NCBI GenBank assembly: GCA_051881635.1
Contig: JBJEQG010000122.1
Span: 1 to 12,978, forward strand
Origin: JBJEQG01 sp051881635
GTDB lineage: Bacteria; Bacillota; Clostridia; Oscillospirales; Acutalibacteraceae
Length of the DNA: 12,978 nt
Reading direction: 5' to 3'
The position numbers were made by a program, and so were the translations under genes. This document shows positions 4,239-11,841 of this stretch, piece after piece. A model generated the notes under the pieces. That model was not told the DNA's origin. It worked only from the letters and a program-made list of their open reading frames with translations, and did not search any database. Each line of letters begins with the position of its first letter. The first letter of the stretch is position 1.

Positions 4239-4395
4239 TCGGCTTATCCTTTGAGAGTTTTTTCAGAATTTCCGCCGCCTGCGGAGAGGAAAGAATACGG
4301 TTTGTCTGTTCTTTGTCGGCGAGAATCGCCTCGATTTTTTTGCGTTGTTCCGCACTCAAAGAGTTAAAAATACGGCTGACATCTTGTTCATTCAT
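4231..4395 (-). CDS. small uncharacterised protein (54 aa)
   Basis: A short frame on the minus strand beginning MNEQDVSRIFNSLSAEQRKK, with a second helical half ending LKKLSKDKPNG. It overlaps the start of the next gene by 8 nt (the TAA lies just inside that gene's first codons). It has a purine-rich site (AGGTGGTGA) before the ATG at 4395, so it is probably real and the first gene of a three-gene operon. The phrase SSPQAAEILKKL echoes LLSDPEMMSKIKG in the next protein, suggesting a shared origin. No function can be assigned. Confidence 0.7.
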   Translation of the reverse strand: MNEQDVSRIFNSLSAEQRKKIEAILADKEQTNRILSSPQAAEILKKLSKDKPNG

Positions 4396-4468
4396 AAGCT
4401 TATCACCACCTACCCATAATTTATGATACTATATAAAAAATCATTCATTCAAAAGTACAAAATTAGAA

Positions 4469-4496
4469 TTGACAAGCGGTAAAAAAATGTTATAAT
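4469..4496 (+). promoter_or_regulatory. promoter of the phosphoesterase gene
   Basis: TTGACA (4469-4474), a 16-bp spacer and TATAAT (4491-4496), about 40 bp ahead of the start codon at 4535. Both boxes are perfect consensus, which suggests constitutive expression. Confidence 0.75.
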
Positions 4497-4534
4497 ATTT
4501 TCCTATTCAAAAATAGATTTTGGAGGTGTTTGAA

Positions 4535-5008
4535 ATGAAAATTTTAGTTTTTTCGGATTCACATGGTGAATATACAGCCATGAAAGCGGCAATTCGGCGA
4601 CAGACAGCTGCTGAGGTTGTATTGTTTTGTGGGGACGGCGAGGAAGATATTGATTGTGTTAAGAGAGAATTTCCCGACAAGATGTTTGTTGCCGTCAGAG
4701 GAAACTGCGATTGGGGTTCGTCACTGCCTTATTCGGAAACGCTGTTTTTGGAGGGCAAAAAGATTTTTATGACGCATGGACATCTTTACAAAGTGAAGAT
4801 GTACTATGAGGAGATTATCAATCATGCCCATGAAATTGGGGCAGATATTTTGCTTTTTGGTCATACACATACAGCTTATACGGATTACGATGACGGATTG
4901 TATATCATGAATCCTGGCTCGGCAAGCGGTTATTCCGCAACATACGGTATTATTGACATTACAAAAGCGGGCATTATGACAAATGTTGTTCCTTTGCCGA
5001 GAGTTTAA
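4535..5008 (+). CDS. YfcE-like metallophosphoesterase (157 aa)
   Basis: A cytoplasmic calcineurin-like phosphoesterase of the YfcE/MJ0936 type. All metal-binding motifs are present in order: D-S-H near residues 8-10, GDGEED, RGNCDWG, THGHLYKV and FGHTHTAY. These bind two metal ions, and relatives hydrolyse phosphodiesters, with the natural substrate usually unknown. The length suits the family. The ATG at 4535 is preferred over a TTG at 4520 because GGAGGTG (4522-4528) lies 6 nt upstream. It is transcribed alone, divergent from the operon on its left and convergent with proA. Confidence 0.9.
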   Translation: MKILVFSDSHGEYTAMKAAIRRQTAAEVVLFCGDGEEDIDCVKREFPDKMFVAVRGNCDWGSSLPYSETLFLEGKKIFMTHGHLYKVKMYYEEIINHAHEIGADILLFGHTHTAYTDYDDGLYIMNPGSASGYSATYGIIDITKAGIMTNVVPLPRV

Positions 5009-5073
5009 TTTTTCGTTTTATCAAAATAAAAGTGGCAGTGAGCCGCCATTAAAAATCTTTTTTCCAAAACAAA

Positions 5074-5112
5074 AAATCCGTTCCAAAGCATGAAACACTT
5101 TGGAACGGATTT
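5074..5112. terminator. bidirectional terminator between phosphoesterase and proA
   Basis: A perfect 15-bp inverted repeat (AAATCCGTTCCAAAG at 5074-5088 and its complement at 5098-5112, 9-nt loop). On the minus strand it is followed by a T-rich run, making it a strong terminator for proBA; on the plus strand the run (TTCTTAATTTTT) is weaker but usable. Confidence 0.85.
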
Positions 5113-5135
5113 CTTAATTTTTGCAGTTCTATTGC

Positions 5136-6386
5136 TTATTCACGGATTTGTCCGTTGCCGTAAATAATATATTTATATGTGGTCAGTTCGTTGATTCCCA
5201 TAGGTCCACGGGCATGAAGTTTTTGGGTGGAAATGCCGATTTCCGCACCGTTGCCAAATTCACCGCCGTCCGTAAAGCGTGTGGAGGCGTTGACATAAAC
5301 AGCGGCGGAGTCAATTTCTTCCGTAAAGCGGCGGGCTTTTTCATAGTCGGAGGTAATAATGCTTTCGCTGTGACCTGTGGAATATTTGTCAATATGGTTT
5401 ATTGCTTCATCAAAGCTGGAAACAACTTTGATTGCCAATATGTAATCCAAATATTCCTTTTCCCAATCTTTTTCAACCGCACGCTCAACTTCCATTTTCA
5501 GGAAAGCACAGGTTCTTGCACAGCCTTTGATACGGACATTACTCTTATCCAAACGCTTTTTGAGGAGAGGCAAAAATTTTTCGGCGATATTGCGGTGAAC
5601 CAGAACCGTTTCAACAGCGTTGCATACGGACGGACGGGAAACTTTTGCGTTTTCGATAATATCAATCGCCATTTCAAGGTCGGCACTCTCATCAACAAAG
5701 ATATGGCAGTTGCCGGCACCTGTTTGAATAACGGGAACATGGGCGTTTTCAACAACACTGCGGATTAAGTTTGCACCGCCACGAGGAATCAAAACATCTA
5801 AATATCCCGTCATGTTCATCATTTCAATGGCAGAGGCATGGGTTATATCACGAACAAGCTGTATGCAGTTTGGGTCCATGTTGAGGTCATAGAGCGTGTT
5901 ACGCATGAGTTCGGAAATGCAGGCGTTAGAATGGAATGCCTCTTTGCCGCCACGAAGGATAACGACATTACCGCTTTTCAGACAGAGTGCCGCTGAGTCG
6001 GCGGTTACATTCGGGCGAGCCTCATAGATAATACCGATAACGCCGAGAGGTACACGCACTTTTTTGATTTCCATACCGTTGGGGCGTTTGCCGCCACCAA
6101 TGATTGAACCGATAGGGTCAGGCAGAGCCGCAATTTCCAAAATGCCCTGTGCCATAGCCTTGATACGCTTTTCATTAAGTGTAAGACGGTCAACGATAGC
6201 GGAACTTAATGTCAGGCGGTCAGCCTCTTCGAGGTCAACTTTGTTTGCCTTAATGATTTTGTCCATGTTTTCCAGGAAACAGCGGGCGATTGCACGAAGT
6301 GCCTCATCTTTTTTTTCTGTTCCTGCGGTCGCCAATGAACGGGCGGCCTCTTTTGCATTTTTTCCCATGATTTCCAATTCGGTCAT
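5136..6386 (-). CDS. proA: gamma-glutamyl phosphate reductase (416 aa)
   Basis: This enzyme uses NADPH to reduce gamma-glutamyl phosphate to glutamate semialdehyde, the second step of proline synthesis, in the cytoplasm. The sequence follows the aldehyde-dehydrogenase-like ProA pattern: GVIGIIYEARPNVTADSAAL (about 115-134), the nucleophilic cysteine in RPSVCNAVET (Cys255), and the C-terminal NASTRFTDGGEFGNGAEIGI motif. The length of 416 is standard. AGGAGG lies about 8 nt before the ATG at 6386. It is the second gene of proBA, 63 bp behind proB, and the pair ends at the strong terminator at 5074-5112. Confidence 0.98.
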   Translation of the reverse strand: MTELEIMGKNAKEAARSLATAGTEKKDEALRAIARCFLENMDKIIKANKVDLEEADRLTLSSAIVDRLTLNEKRIKAMAQGILEIAALPDPIGSIIGGGKRPNGMEIKKVRVPLGVIGIIYEARPNVTADSAALCLKSGNVVILRGGKEAFHSNACISELMRNTLYDLNMDPNCIQLVRDITHASAIEMMNMTGYLDVLIPRGGANLIRSVVENAHVPVIQTGAGNCHIFVDESADLEMAIDIIENAKVSRPSVCNAVETVLVHRNIAEKFLPLLKKRLDKSNVRIKGCARTCAFLKMEVERAVEKDWEKEYLDYILAIKVVSSFDEAINHIDKYSTGHSESIITSDYEKARRFTEEIDSAAVYVNASTRFTDGGEFGNGAEIGISTQKLHARGPMGINELTTYKYIIYGNGQIRE

Positions 6387-6449
6387 GGCTTTCTCCTCCT
6401 AAAAAATATTTTTAATGAATATGAAAAATTCCGTATAAATTTATAATTA

Positions 6450-7253
6450 TCAGATAGAACCTTCGGGGGCTTTGAAAAGCGTACCAATCGGTTCACCGTC
6501 CAAAAGTTTGTAGAGGTTTTCGGGCTGATTGCCGTTCATTATACAACAATGAATACCGGCTGCATTTGCGGCACTTGCGGCACTCAATTTTGTAATCATG
6601 CCGCCTGTTCCACGATTAGACCCCGAACCGCCCGCCCGCTGACGCAAATCATCGTCAATACAACTGACAACGGGAATGAGTTTGGCATCGGGATTTTGTT
6701 TCGGGTCGCTGTCATAAAGTCCGTCAATATCGGAAAGAATAATCAGCAAATCCGCACCGACAATATTTGCAACCGTTGCGGAAAGATTGTCGTTATCGCC
6801 GATTTTATCGCCAACCAACTCATCAATCGCTACGGTGTCGTTTTCGTTGACAATCGGAATAATGCCCATTTCCAAAAGACTTTGGAAAGTGTTGACAACA
6901 TTTTGTAGGGAATGTTCGTTTGTGAGGATATTTTTTGTCAAAAGGACTTGTGCAACGGTGTTGCTGTATTCTCCGAACATTTTATCATACATGAACATCA
7001 GTTCACATTGACCGACAGCGGCAACGGCTTGGCGGTCACGGTTTTCCTTTGGGCGTTCTTTCAGCCTTAATTTGCCAACACCGACACCGATTGCACCGGA
7101 ACTGACCAAAATAATCTGTTTGCCCTGATTATGCAAATCGCTTATAACCTTGCAAAGCTTTTCAAAAAGTCTGAGGTTAATTTTTCCGTTTTCGTATGTT
7201 AAAGTCGATGTGCCGACTTTGATAACAATTCTTCGGGATTGAAAAGTATTCAT
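6450..7253 (-). CDS. proB: glutamate 5-kinase, short form (267 aa)
   Basis: ProB phosphorylates glutamate with ATP, the first and feedback-controlled step of proline synthesis. The amino-acid-kinase fold shows IKVGTSTLT (11-19), VSSGAIGVG (50-58), NENDTV (136-141), GDNDNLS (152-158), LSDIDGLY (173-180) and the nucleotide loop GTGGMITK (215-222). The protein stops at 267 residues right after the kinase domain, so the C-terminal PUA domain of enteric ProB is absent, as in other short Firmicute forms. The ATG at 7253 has only a weak AAGGCAG-like site. It is first in the proBA operon, under the promoter at 7290-7319. Confidence 0.98.
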   Translation of the reverse strand: MNTFQSRRIVIKVGTSTLTYENGKINLRLFEKLCKVISDLHNQGKQIILVSSGAIGVGVGKLRLKERPKENRDRQAVAAVGQCELMFMYDKMFGEYSNTVAQVLLTKNILTNEHSLQNVVNTFQSLLEMGIIPIVNENDTVAIDELVGDKIGDNDNLSATVANIVGADLLIILSDIDGLYDSDPKQNPDAKLIPVVSCIDDDLRQRAGGSGSNRGTGGMITKLSAASAANAAGIHCCIMNGNQPENLYKLLDGEPIGTLFKAPEGSI

Positions 7254-7289
7254 GATTTTTCGTCTGCCTTTTTTGAATAATTATGAGTA

Positions 7290-7319
7290 ATTATACCATT
7301 ATTCCAATATCAAAGTCAA
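7290..7319 (-). promoter_or_regulatory. proBA promoter
   Basis: On the minus strand TTGACT (7314-7319), an 18-bp spacer and TATAAT (7290-7295) with an extended -10 (TGG directly upstream). It lies about 40 bp before the proB start. No T-box or other leader element fits in the short 5' region. Confidence 0.7.
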
Positions 7320-7440
7320 GATAACAAGTGACAGCAAAGCATTTTTGATATATGTTGCACAAATGAAATTTTTGGGGCAAATACAGTTTGCCTTTATGAG
7401 AAAATGAAATATTGGAGGGCGGCTCGCTATTAAATTGCGT

Positions 7441-7476
7441 GTCGAAGCATTCGACCTTGACCTAAACTTTAATTTT
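7441..7476. repeat. boundary repeat, left copy (hairpin plus 21-bp core)
   Basis: GTCGAA-GCA-TTCGAC (7441-7455) forms a small hairpin. It is followed by a 21-bp core at 7456-7476 containing TTGACCTAAACTTTAA. The same 21 bp occur in inverted orientation at 12937-12957, also beside a hairpin, but one of different sequence. Together they flank the phage head operon. The core could double as a weak promoter (TTGACC at 7457-7462, TATAAT at 7478-7483), but the spacer is only 15 bp. Confidence 0.75.
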
Positions 7477-7509
7477 GTATAATTGTAAATAAATTGTAAA
7501 CAAATTTTG

Positions 7510-7545
7510 AAATTCAACCTTTTGTGGTTGAATTTTTTTGTTTTT
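7510..7545 (+). terminator. leader terminator ahead of the head operon
   Basis: A 10-bp stem (AAATTCAACC at 7510-7519 with GGTTGAATTT at 7526-7535) and a long T tract make a convincing intrinsic terminator. No plus-strand gene lies between 5008 and 7586, so nothing obvious needs ending here, while the terminase gene starts 40 bp later. It may attenuate transcription of the head operon. The rest of 7254-7585 holds the proBA promoter and the left boundary repeat; 7320-7440 shows nothing I recognise. Confidence 0.75.
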
Positions 7546-7585
7546 ACGGGGGTTATTGTAAGGACAATGAAAGGAGATGAAAAAA

Positions 7586-8077
7586 GTGAGCGGAAATTTA
7601 AATGCAAAGGGGCTGACGAACAGGGAAAAAAACTTTTGTCTGTTCTATGTTTTATGCGGAAACGCTTTTGAAGCGGCAGCACAGGTTGGCTATCCAAATC
7701 CACAGACAATCGGTGCAAATCTGATATTTCGGAAAGATATTGCCGATGAAATTCAACGGCTGTCCAAAATACACCGTGAGGCGTTAAGCGGTCGGGCGTG
7801 TGTCGGTTATGAACGGCTGGCATTCGGCGGTATTGCCGATGCGATACGGCTGATGTACTGCGAAAATCCTTTGAATGAAAATCTGAACGATTACGATTTA
7901 TTCAATGTTGCGGAAATCAAACGCATGAAAGACAACACAATGGAGATGAAATTCTTTGACCGACTGAAAGCGTTGGAAAAGCTGTCGCAAATCGGCGAGG
8001 AGGAAAGCGGAACAACCGCCTTTTACAAAGCCTTAAATGCTCAAACGGAAACAGACGAGGGGAGTGCGGAAGATTGA
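7586..8077 (+). CDS. terS: phage terminase small subunit (163 aa)
   Basis: The N-terminal half matches the Terminase_2 type small subunit: LTNREKNFCLFYVLCGNAFE, then AAAQVGYPNP and NLIFRKDI, a helix-turn-helix that recognises the packaging site on phage DNA. The C-terminal half is helical and acidic and should oligomerise and contact the large subunit. The GTG at 7586 is preferred because AAGGAG ends 9 nt upstream at 7576; the earlier ATG at 7577 touches that site and cannot be read from it. The gene overlaps terL by 4 bases. It opens a plus-strand head operon. Confidence 0.9.
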   Translation: MSGNLNAKGLTNREKNFCLFYVLCGNAFEAAAQVGYPNPQTIGANLIFRKDIADEIQRLSKIHREALSGRACVGYERLAFGGIADAIRLMYCENPLNENLNDYDLFNVAEIKRMKDNTMEMKFFDRLKALEKLSQIGEEESGTTAFYKALNAQTETDEGSAED

Positions 8078-9321
8078 GATTTACTGCATTTTCGGCAAAG
8101 CAAAAAAGAGTTTTGACATGGTGGTGTTCCGAAAAGTATTCCAAAAAGTACGATGCCGTCATTTGTGACGGTGCTGTCCGTAGCGGCAAAACCCTGTGCA
8201 TGAGTTTGTCATTTATCTCTTGGGCTATGTATCGTTTCAACGGTATGAATTTTGCAATTTGCGGAAAGACCATAACGGGTGTGCGGAGGAATGTTGTAAC
8301 GCCTGTGGTTGGTATTCTGAAAGATTTGGGCTTTGAGGTTGAGGAAAAAATTTCCGCCCATTATTTGGATATTTGTGCCAATCATCACCGTTGCCGTTTT
8401 TATCTTTTCGGCGGGCGTGATGAAAGCTCGGCGGCTCTCATTCAGGGCATGACGCTTGCGGGCGTTATGTTTGACGAGGCGGCTTTAATGCCCCGTTCAT
8501 TTATTGAACAGGCTTTGGCAAGGTGTTCCGTTGAGGGTGCAAAGTTTTGGTTCAACTGCAATCCCGAATATCCGCAACATTGGTTTCATACTGAATGGAT
8601 TTCCAAAACACGGCAGAAAAAAGCGTTATATATCCATTTTACAATGGAGGATAATCCGTCACTCTCTCCCGAAACTCTGGAACGCTATCGGCACTTGTAT
8701 TCGGGAGCGTTTTATGAGCGGTTTGTTCTCGGCAAATGGGTTGCGGCAGACGGTGCGGTTTATCCTTTTATGTCTGACGAAAAAATGTTTTGTGCCGTAC
8801 CGAGCGGTGATTTTGAGGATTATGCCGTTTCATGCGATTACGGTACGGTCAATCCCGCCTCTTTCGGCTTATGGGGAAAGCAAAACGGCGTTTGGTATCG
8901 TCTGCGTGAATATTATTATGATTCACGGGCGGAAGGCTCTCAGAAAACGGACGAGGAACATTATAACGGTTTGGAGAACCTTGTCGGTACAGTCAAAGTT
9001 TCCGCCGTTACGGTTGACCCCTCTGCCGCCAGCTTTATGGAAGTTATACGCCGTCATGGGCGGTTTCATGTTGTTCCGGCTCAAAACAATGTTTTGGACG
9101 GCATACGCAAAACCTCCACTATGCTGAAAGAGGGAAAAATCCGTATTTGCCGTACCTGTAAGGACAGTATGCGTGAGTTCGGACTGTACCGTTGGGAGGG
9201 CAGCGGCAGTGACCGCCCCGTCAAGGAAAATGACCATGCAATGGACGATATACGCTATTTCGTGTCTACACTTGCACAGTGTGAGGAACAGCCGTTCATG
9301 GCAGTATCCGTACAAAGATAA
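8074..9321 (+). CDS. terL: phage terminase large subunit (415 aa)
   Basis: The DNA-packaging motor of the PBSX/Terminase_3-like type. The ATPase shows Walker A GAVRSGKT (33-40), Walker B VMFDEA (131-136) and the coupling motif NCNPEYP (161-167). The RNase H-like nuclease shows CDYG (Asp255), VDPSA (Asp315) and HAMDDIRY (Asp391, Asp392). It docks on the portal, pumps DNA into the prohead and cuts it. The start is a TTG at 8074 overlapping the terS stop (TTGA), with AGGGGAG 9 nt upstream. All catalytic motifs are intact, so it is not visibly decayed. Confidence 0.95.
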   Translation: MRFTAFSAKQKRVLTWWCSEKYSKKYDAVICDGAVRSGKTLCMSLSFISWAMYRFNGMNFAICGKTITGVRRNVVTPVVGILKDLGFEVEEKISAHYLDICANHHRCRFYLFGGRDESSAALIQGMTLAGVMFDEAALMPRSFIEQALARCSVEGAKFWFNCNPEYPQHWFHTEWISKTRQKKALYIHFTMEDNPSLSPETLERYRHLYSGAFYERFVLGKWVAADGAVYPFMSDEKMFCAVPSGDFEDYAVSCDYGTVNPASFGLWGKQNGVWYRLREYYYDSRAEGSQKTDEEHYNGLENLVGTVKVSAVTVDPSAASFMEVIRRHGRFHVVPAQNNVLDGIRKTSTMLKEGKIRICRTCKDSMREFGLYRWEGSGSDRPVKENDHAMDDIRYFVSTLAQCEEQPFMAVSVQR

Positions 9322-9332
9322 GGAGAGTTGAA

Positions 9333-10472
9333 ATGTGGAAAAAGAAAAATCCGAATGTTGTTGTTCAAACAGCGTCGGCAGACAGAAATACACCGCCGTT
9401 TCATCAACTGTATAACCGTACACCGCATACACTTGGCGAATGGCGGTTATATCGGGCGTTGCGTGACAATGTGCCGATTATTGATGCGGCAATTAACAAG
9501 ATTATTTGTTTGGTCGGCGGATTTCATATTGAAAGCGAAAATCCCTCAGCCGCAAAAGAGTTGAACCGCCTTTTGCAGAACATACAGGTTAATGCCTGCG
9601 GTTATGGGATTGAAAACTTTTTGAGTGTTTTCGTCAGTCAGCTTTTGACTTACGGGACGGCAGTCGGTGAAATCATACCCGATGAGGACGGTATAAGAGC
9701 CTTGTATAATCCGCCGTTGGAACAGGTTGAAATTACGGTGGGCGAAAATCCGCTTGATATTCGTTATTTTTCCGTTGGTCAAAACGGTGAAAAAAAGTGT
9801 GTCAAATATCCTCAGCTTATCGTTACAAGTATGCTGCACCCTGAGGCGGGCGAAATTTACGGACAGTCCGTTTTGAAAGGTCTGCCGTTTGTGAGCAATA
9901 TCCTGATGACGATTTATGACAGTATCGGCAAGAATTGGGAGCGTGTCGGAAATGTGCGGTTTGCGGTCAGTTATAATCCGCCCGAAAACGAAAAAATGTT
10001 TGTGAAAGAGCGTGTAGAGCAAATTGCTTCCGAATGGAGCAAAACCGTTCACAGTACCGAACCGAGAGATTTTATTTCCGTCGGTAATGTTCAAATTCAT
10101 GCGATTGGTGCGGATAATCAAATTCTGGACAGTGAAATTCCCGTCCGTCAGCTTTTGGAACAAATCGTTGCGAAATTATCCATACCGCCGTTTTTGTTGG
10201 GGTTGAGTTGGTCGTCAACAGAGAGAATGTCTGCACAACAGGCGGATATTTTGACAAGTGAGTTGGAGTATTACCGCCGTCTGCTAAATCCCATTATCGA
10301 AAAAATCTGCCGAATACATTTAAATCTTTTAGGTGAACGGAGCGATTTTTCGATTGAATGGGACGATATTAACCTGCAAGATACTTTGGAATTGTCACAG
10401 GCCCGCCTTAATAACGCCAAAGCGGCACAGACGGAGCTTGAAACAAAATTGAAAGGAGGTGAAACATCATGA
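9333..10472 (+). CDS. phage portal protein (379 aa)
   Basis: The portal ring at one vertex of the head, through which DNA enters and leaves. Typical features are an early helix with VPIIDAAINKIICLVGGFHI, a central wing with GTAVGEIIPD, a clip/stem segment, and the crown-side region LSIPPFLLGLSWSSTERMSA, a typical portal motif, followed by a long helix ending in a charged tail. The length is short but within the range of portals from siphophage-type clostridial prophages. AAGGAGAG lies just upstream of the ATG at 9333, 11 bp after terL. The end overlaps the protease start by 4 nt (ATGA), so translation is coupled. Confidence 0.9.
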   Translation: MWKKKNPNVVVQTASADRNTPPFHQLYNRTPHTLGEWRLYRALRDNVPIIDAAINKIICLVGGFHIESENPSAAKELNRLLQNIQVNACGYGIENFLSVFVSQLLTYGTAVGEIIPDEDGIRALYNPPLEQVEITVGENPLDIRYFSVGQNGEKKCVKYPQLIVTSMLHPEAGEIYGQSVLKGLPFVSNILMTIYDSIGKNWERVGNVRFAVSYNPPENEKMFVKERVEQIASEWSKTVHSTEPRDFISVGNVQIHAIGADNQILDSEIPVRQLLEQIVAKLSIPPFLLGLSWSSTERMSAQQADILTSELEYYRRLLNPIIEKICRIHLNLLGERSDFSIEWDDINLQDTLELSQARLNNAKAAQTELETKLKGGETS

Positions 10473-11410
10473 AAACAGATACAATCAATGATGAGGAATT
10501 ATCCCTTATCAATACCTATACCCGCCGTCCGATGACTGCCGAGGAACTTTATGTTTTTTCGGTTGTGCTGTGCGATAACGATATTGACCGAGATTTTGAA
10601 TATTTCTCGGACAATGCCCTGCAAAAAATGGCGGAACTTTTTGTCGGCAAAACGGGTATTCTTGACCACGAGGCAAAAAGCGAAAATCAAACTGCCCGTT
10701 TGTTTTCGTGTCATACGGAATATATCCAAAACAAAATGACACAGGATAACCGTCCTTATTGCCGTCTTGTGGGCAAGGCTTATATGCCAAGAAGTCCCCA
10801 AAATGAAGCGGTAATTTTGTCGCTGGACAGCGGTATTCGCAAGGAAGTCAGCGTGGGGTGTGCTGTCCGTAAAAAGGTGTGTTCTGTTTGCGGAAAAACA
10901 GTGCATGAGGGGTGCTGTCATGTTCGTGGACAAACCTACAAAGGTAAGTTGTGCAGTTTTTGTCTGGACGAACCGTATGACGCATACGAATGGTCATTTG
11001 TTGCCGTACCGAGCCAAAGGGCGGCAGGTGTAACCAAAAAATATGAAATCCGAAAGGAGAAAAACAATATGGAGCATTTGGAAAAATTCTTTGAACAAAA
11101 TGAACCTCTCTCGGACGAGGAACTGAACGCCATTCGTCAGGAGTATGAGGCATTGAAAAAGAGTGCCGCAGACGGTGTGGCTTATCGGGCGGTTTTGGCA
11201 CAGGAAGTCCGCCGTTTTACGGCGGCAGCTGTTCCCGAATTAACGCCGTCAGCAGTGGAACTGTTGGTTAAGGATTTGCCGCTTGAAGATTTAAAGCTGT
11301 TGCGTGACCGCTGCGAAAAGAAAGCCGTCGGCTTTTTGCCGCCCCGTCCGCAGCTTTGTCCGCAAACATCGGGCGGTACTACCAACAAAAACAGCGTTTA
11401 TTCGATTTAA
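10469..11410 (+). CDS. prohead protease with C-terminal scaffold region (313 aa)
   Basis: The N-terminal 185 residues look like an HK97-type prohead serine protease. Candidate catalytic residues are His67 (GILDHE), Ser128 (KEVSVGC) and Glu174 (YEWSFVAVPSQRAAG), the last matching the usual E-x-S-x-V-x-x-P strand. Between Ser128 and Glu174 sits an inserted zinc-ribbon-like element: CSVC (138-141), CCH (149-151) and CSFC (162-165). Residues 201-313 form a helical, charged region like a scaffold, with its own internal start at 11069. The enzyme would mature capsid proteins inside the prohead, then digest the scaffold. AAAGGAGGTGA lies 6 nt before the ATG. Confidence 0.8.
   Translation: MKTDTINDEELSLINTYTRRPMTAEELYVFSVVLCDNDIDRDFEYFSDNALQKMAELFVGKTGILDHEAKSENQTARLFSCHTEYIQNKMTQDNRPYCRLVGKAYMPRSPQNEAVILSLDSGIRKEVSVGCAVRKKVCSVCGKTVHEGCCHVRGQTYKGKLCSFCLDEPYDAYEWSFVAVPSQRAAGVTKKYEIRKEKNNMEHLEKFFEQNEPLSDEELNAIRQEYEALKKSAADGVAYRAVLAQEVRRFTAAAVPELTPSAVELLVKDLPLEDLKLLRDRCEKKAVGFLPPRPQLCPQTSGGTTNKNSVYSI
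11069..11410 (+). CDS. nested in-frame scaffold protein (113 aa)
   Basis: Codon 201 of the protease gene is an ATG at 11069 with AAAGGAG (11053-11059) 9 nt upstream, an excellent internal ribosome site. Starting there gives a 113-residue product beginning MEHLEKFFEQNEPLSDEELN, mostly helical and charged, ending in a Pro/Gly/Thr-rich tail. It matches the plan of lambda C/Nu3, where the scaffold is made from an internal start in the protease gene. The major capsid protein lacks a long N-terminal delta-like domain, so a separate scaffold would be needed. Expression is inferred. Confidence 0.6.
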   Translation: MEHLEKFFEQNEPLSDEELNAIRQEYEALKKSAADGVAYRAVLAQEVRRFTAAAVPELTPSAVELLVKDLPLEDLKLLRDRCEKKAVGFLPPRPQLCPQTSGGTTNKNSVYSI

Positions 11411-11443
11411 CAAATCAACGGAATGAAAATGGAGGACAGAAAC

Positions 11444-11782
11444 ATGAAAGTAAAATTTGACGGTTACGGCGAAAAGTTATTGACTTTTGAATGTACGGAA
11501 AGCGTAAAGGCTGGTGACCTTGTAAAAATTGTCGGCAGTGAAACAGTCGGTGTTTGCAGCAGCGGCGATAAATTTATCGGTGTGTGCAAGACGGTGCGTG
11601 ACGGATTTGCCTCCGTACAGCTTTCAGGTTATATCGAATTGCCGTACAGCGACAGCATTACAGTCGGTAATGCTGTTCTGACCGCTGACGGCAGTGGCGG
11701 TGTAAAAATTTCCGAGAGCGGCACTTCCTATTGGGTTATTGCCGTAGATACCGTAAACAAAACCGCAGGTATCCTCATGTAA
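11444..11782 (+). CDS. decoration / capsid cement-like protein (112 aa)
   Basis: A small all-beta protein beginning MKVKFDGYGEKLLTFECTES with repeated short strands, including GDLVKIVGSE and the pattern of DUF2190-type capsid cement proteins (VSGYIELP-like YIELPYSDSITVG and NAVLTADGSGGVK). Its place between protease/scaffold and major capsid genes is where decoration proteins are found. Such proteins bind the outside of the expanded head and stabilise it. I chose the ATG at 11444 because GGAGGA lies 8 nt upstream; an ATG at 11423 has a poorer site and would add 7 residues. The family name is a moderate call. Confidence 0.75.
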   Translation: MKVKFDGYGEKLLTFECTESVKAGDLVKIVGSETVGVCSSGDKFIGVCKTVRDGFASVQLSGYIELPYSDSITVGNAVLTADGSGGVKISESGTSYWVIAVDTVNKTAGILM

Positions 11783-11841
11783 TTTTGAGGTATAAAAACA
11801 TAATTTAACGGCAACAGCCGTATAAGAAAGGAAAGAGAAAT

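Noticed and set aside
5020..5072. Second terminator directly behind the phosphoesterase gene (TGGC ... GCCA and T run)
   Set aside because: The stem is only about 4 bp; the strong inverted repeat at 5074-5112 explains termination better.
5121..5768. 215-residue plus-strand frame opposite proA
   Set aside because: Shadow of the proA gene, which has all family motifs on the other strand.
7457..7483. Promoter for the head operon made by TTGACC and TATAAT inside the boundary repeat
   Set aside because: The spacer is 15 bp, shorter than usual; it is kept only as a weak possibility.
7299..7823. 174-residue minus-strand frame across the proBA promoter and terS
   Set aside because: It overlaps a promoter, a repeat and a terminator, and the plus strand shows a clear terminase small subunit.
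9546..10163. 205-residue minus-strand frame opposite the portal gene
   Set aside because: Shadow frame of the portal gene with no start context or domain.
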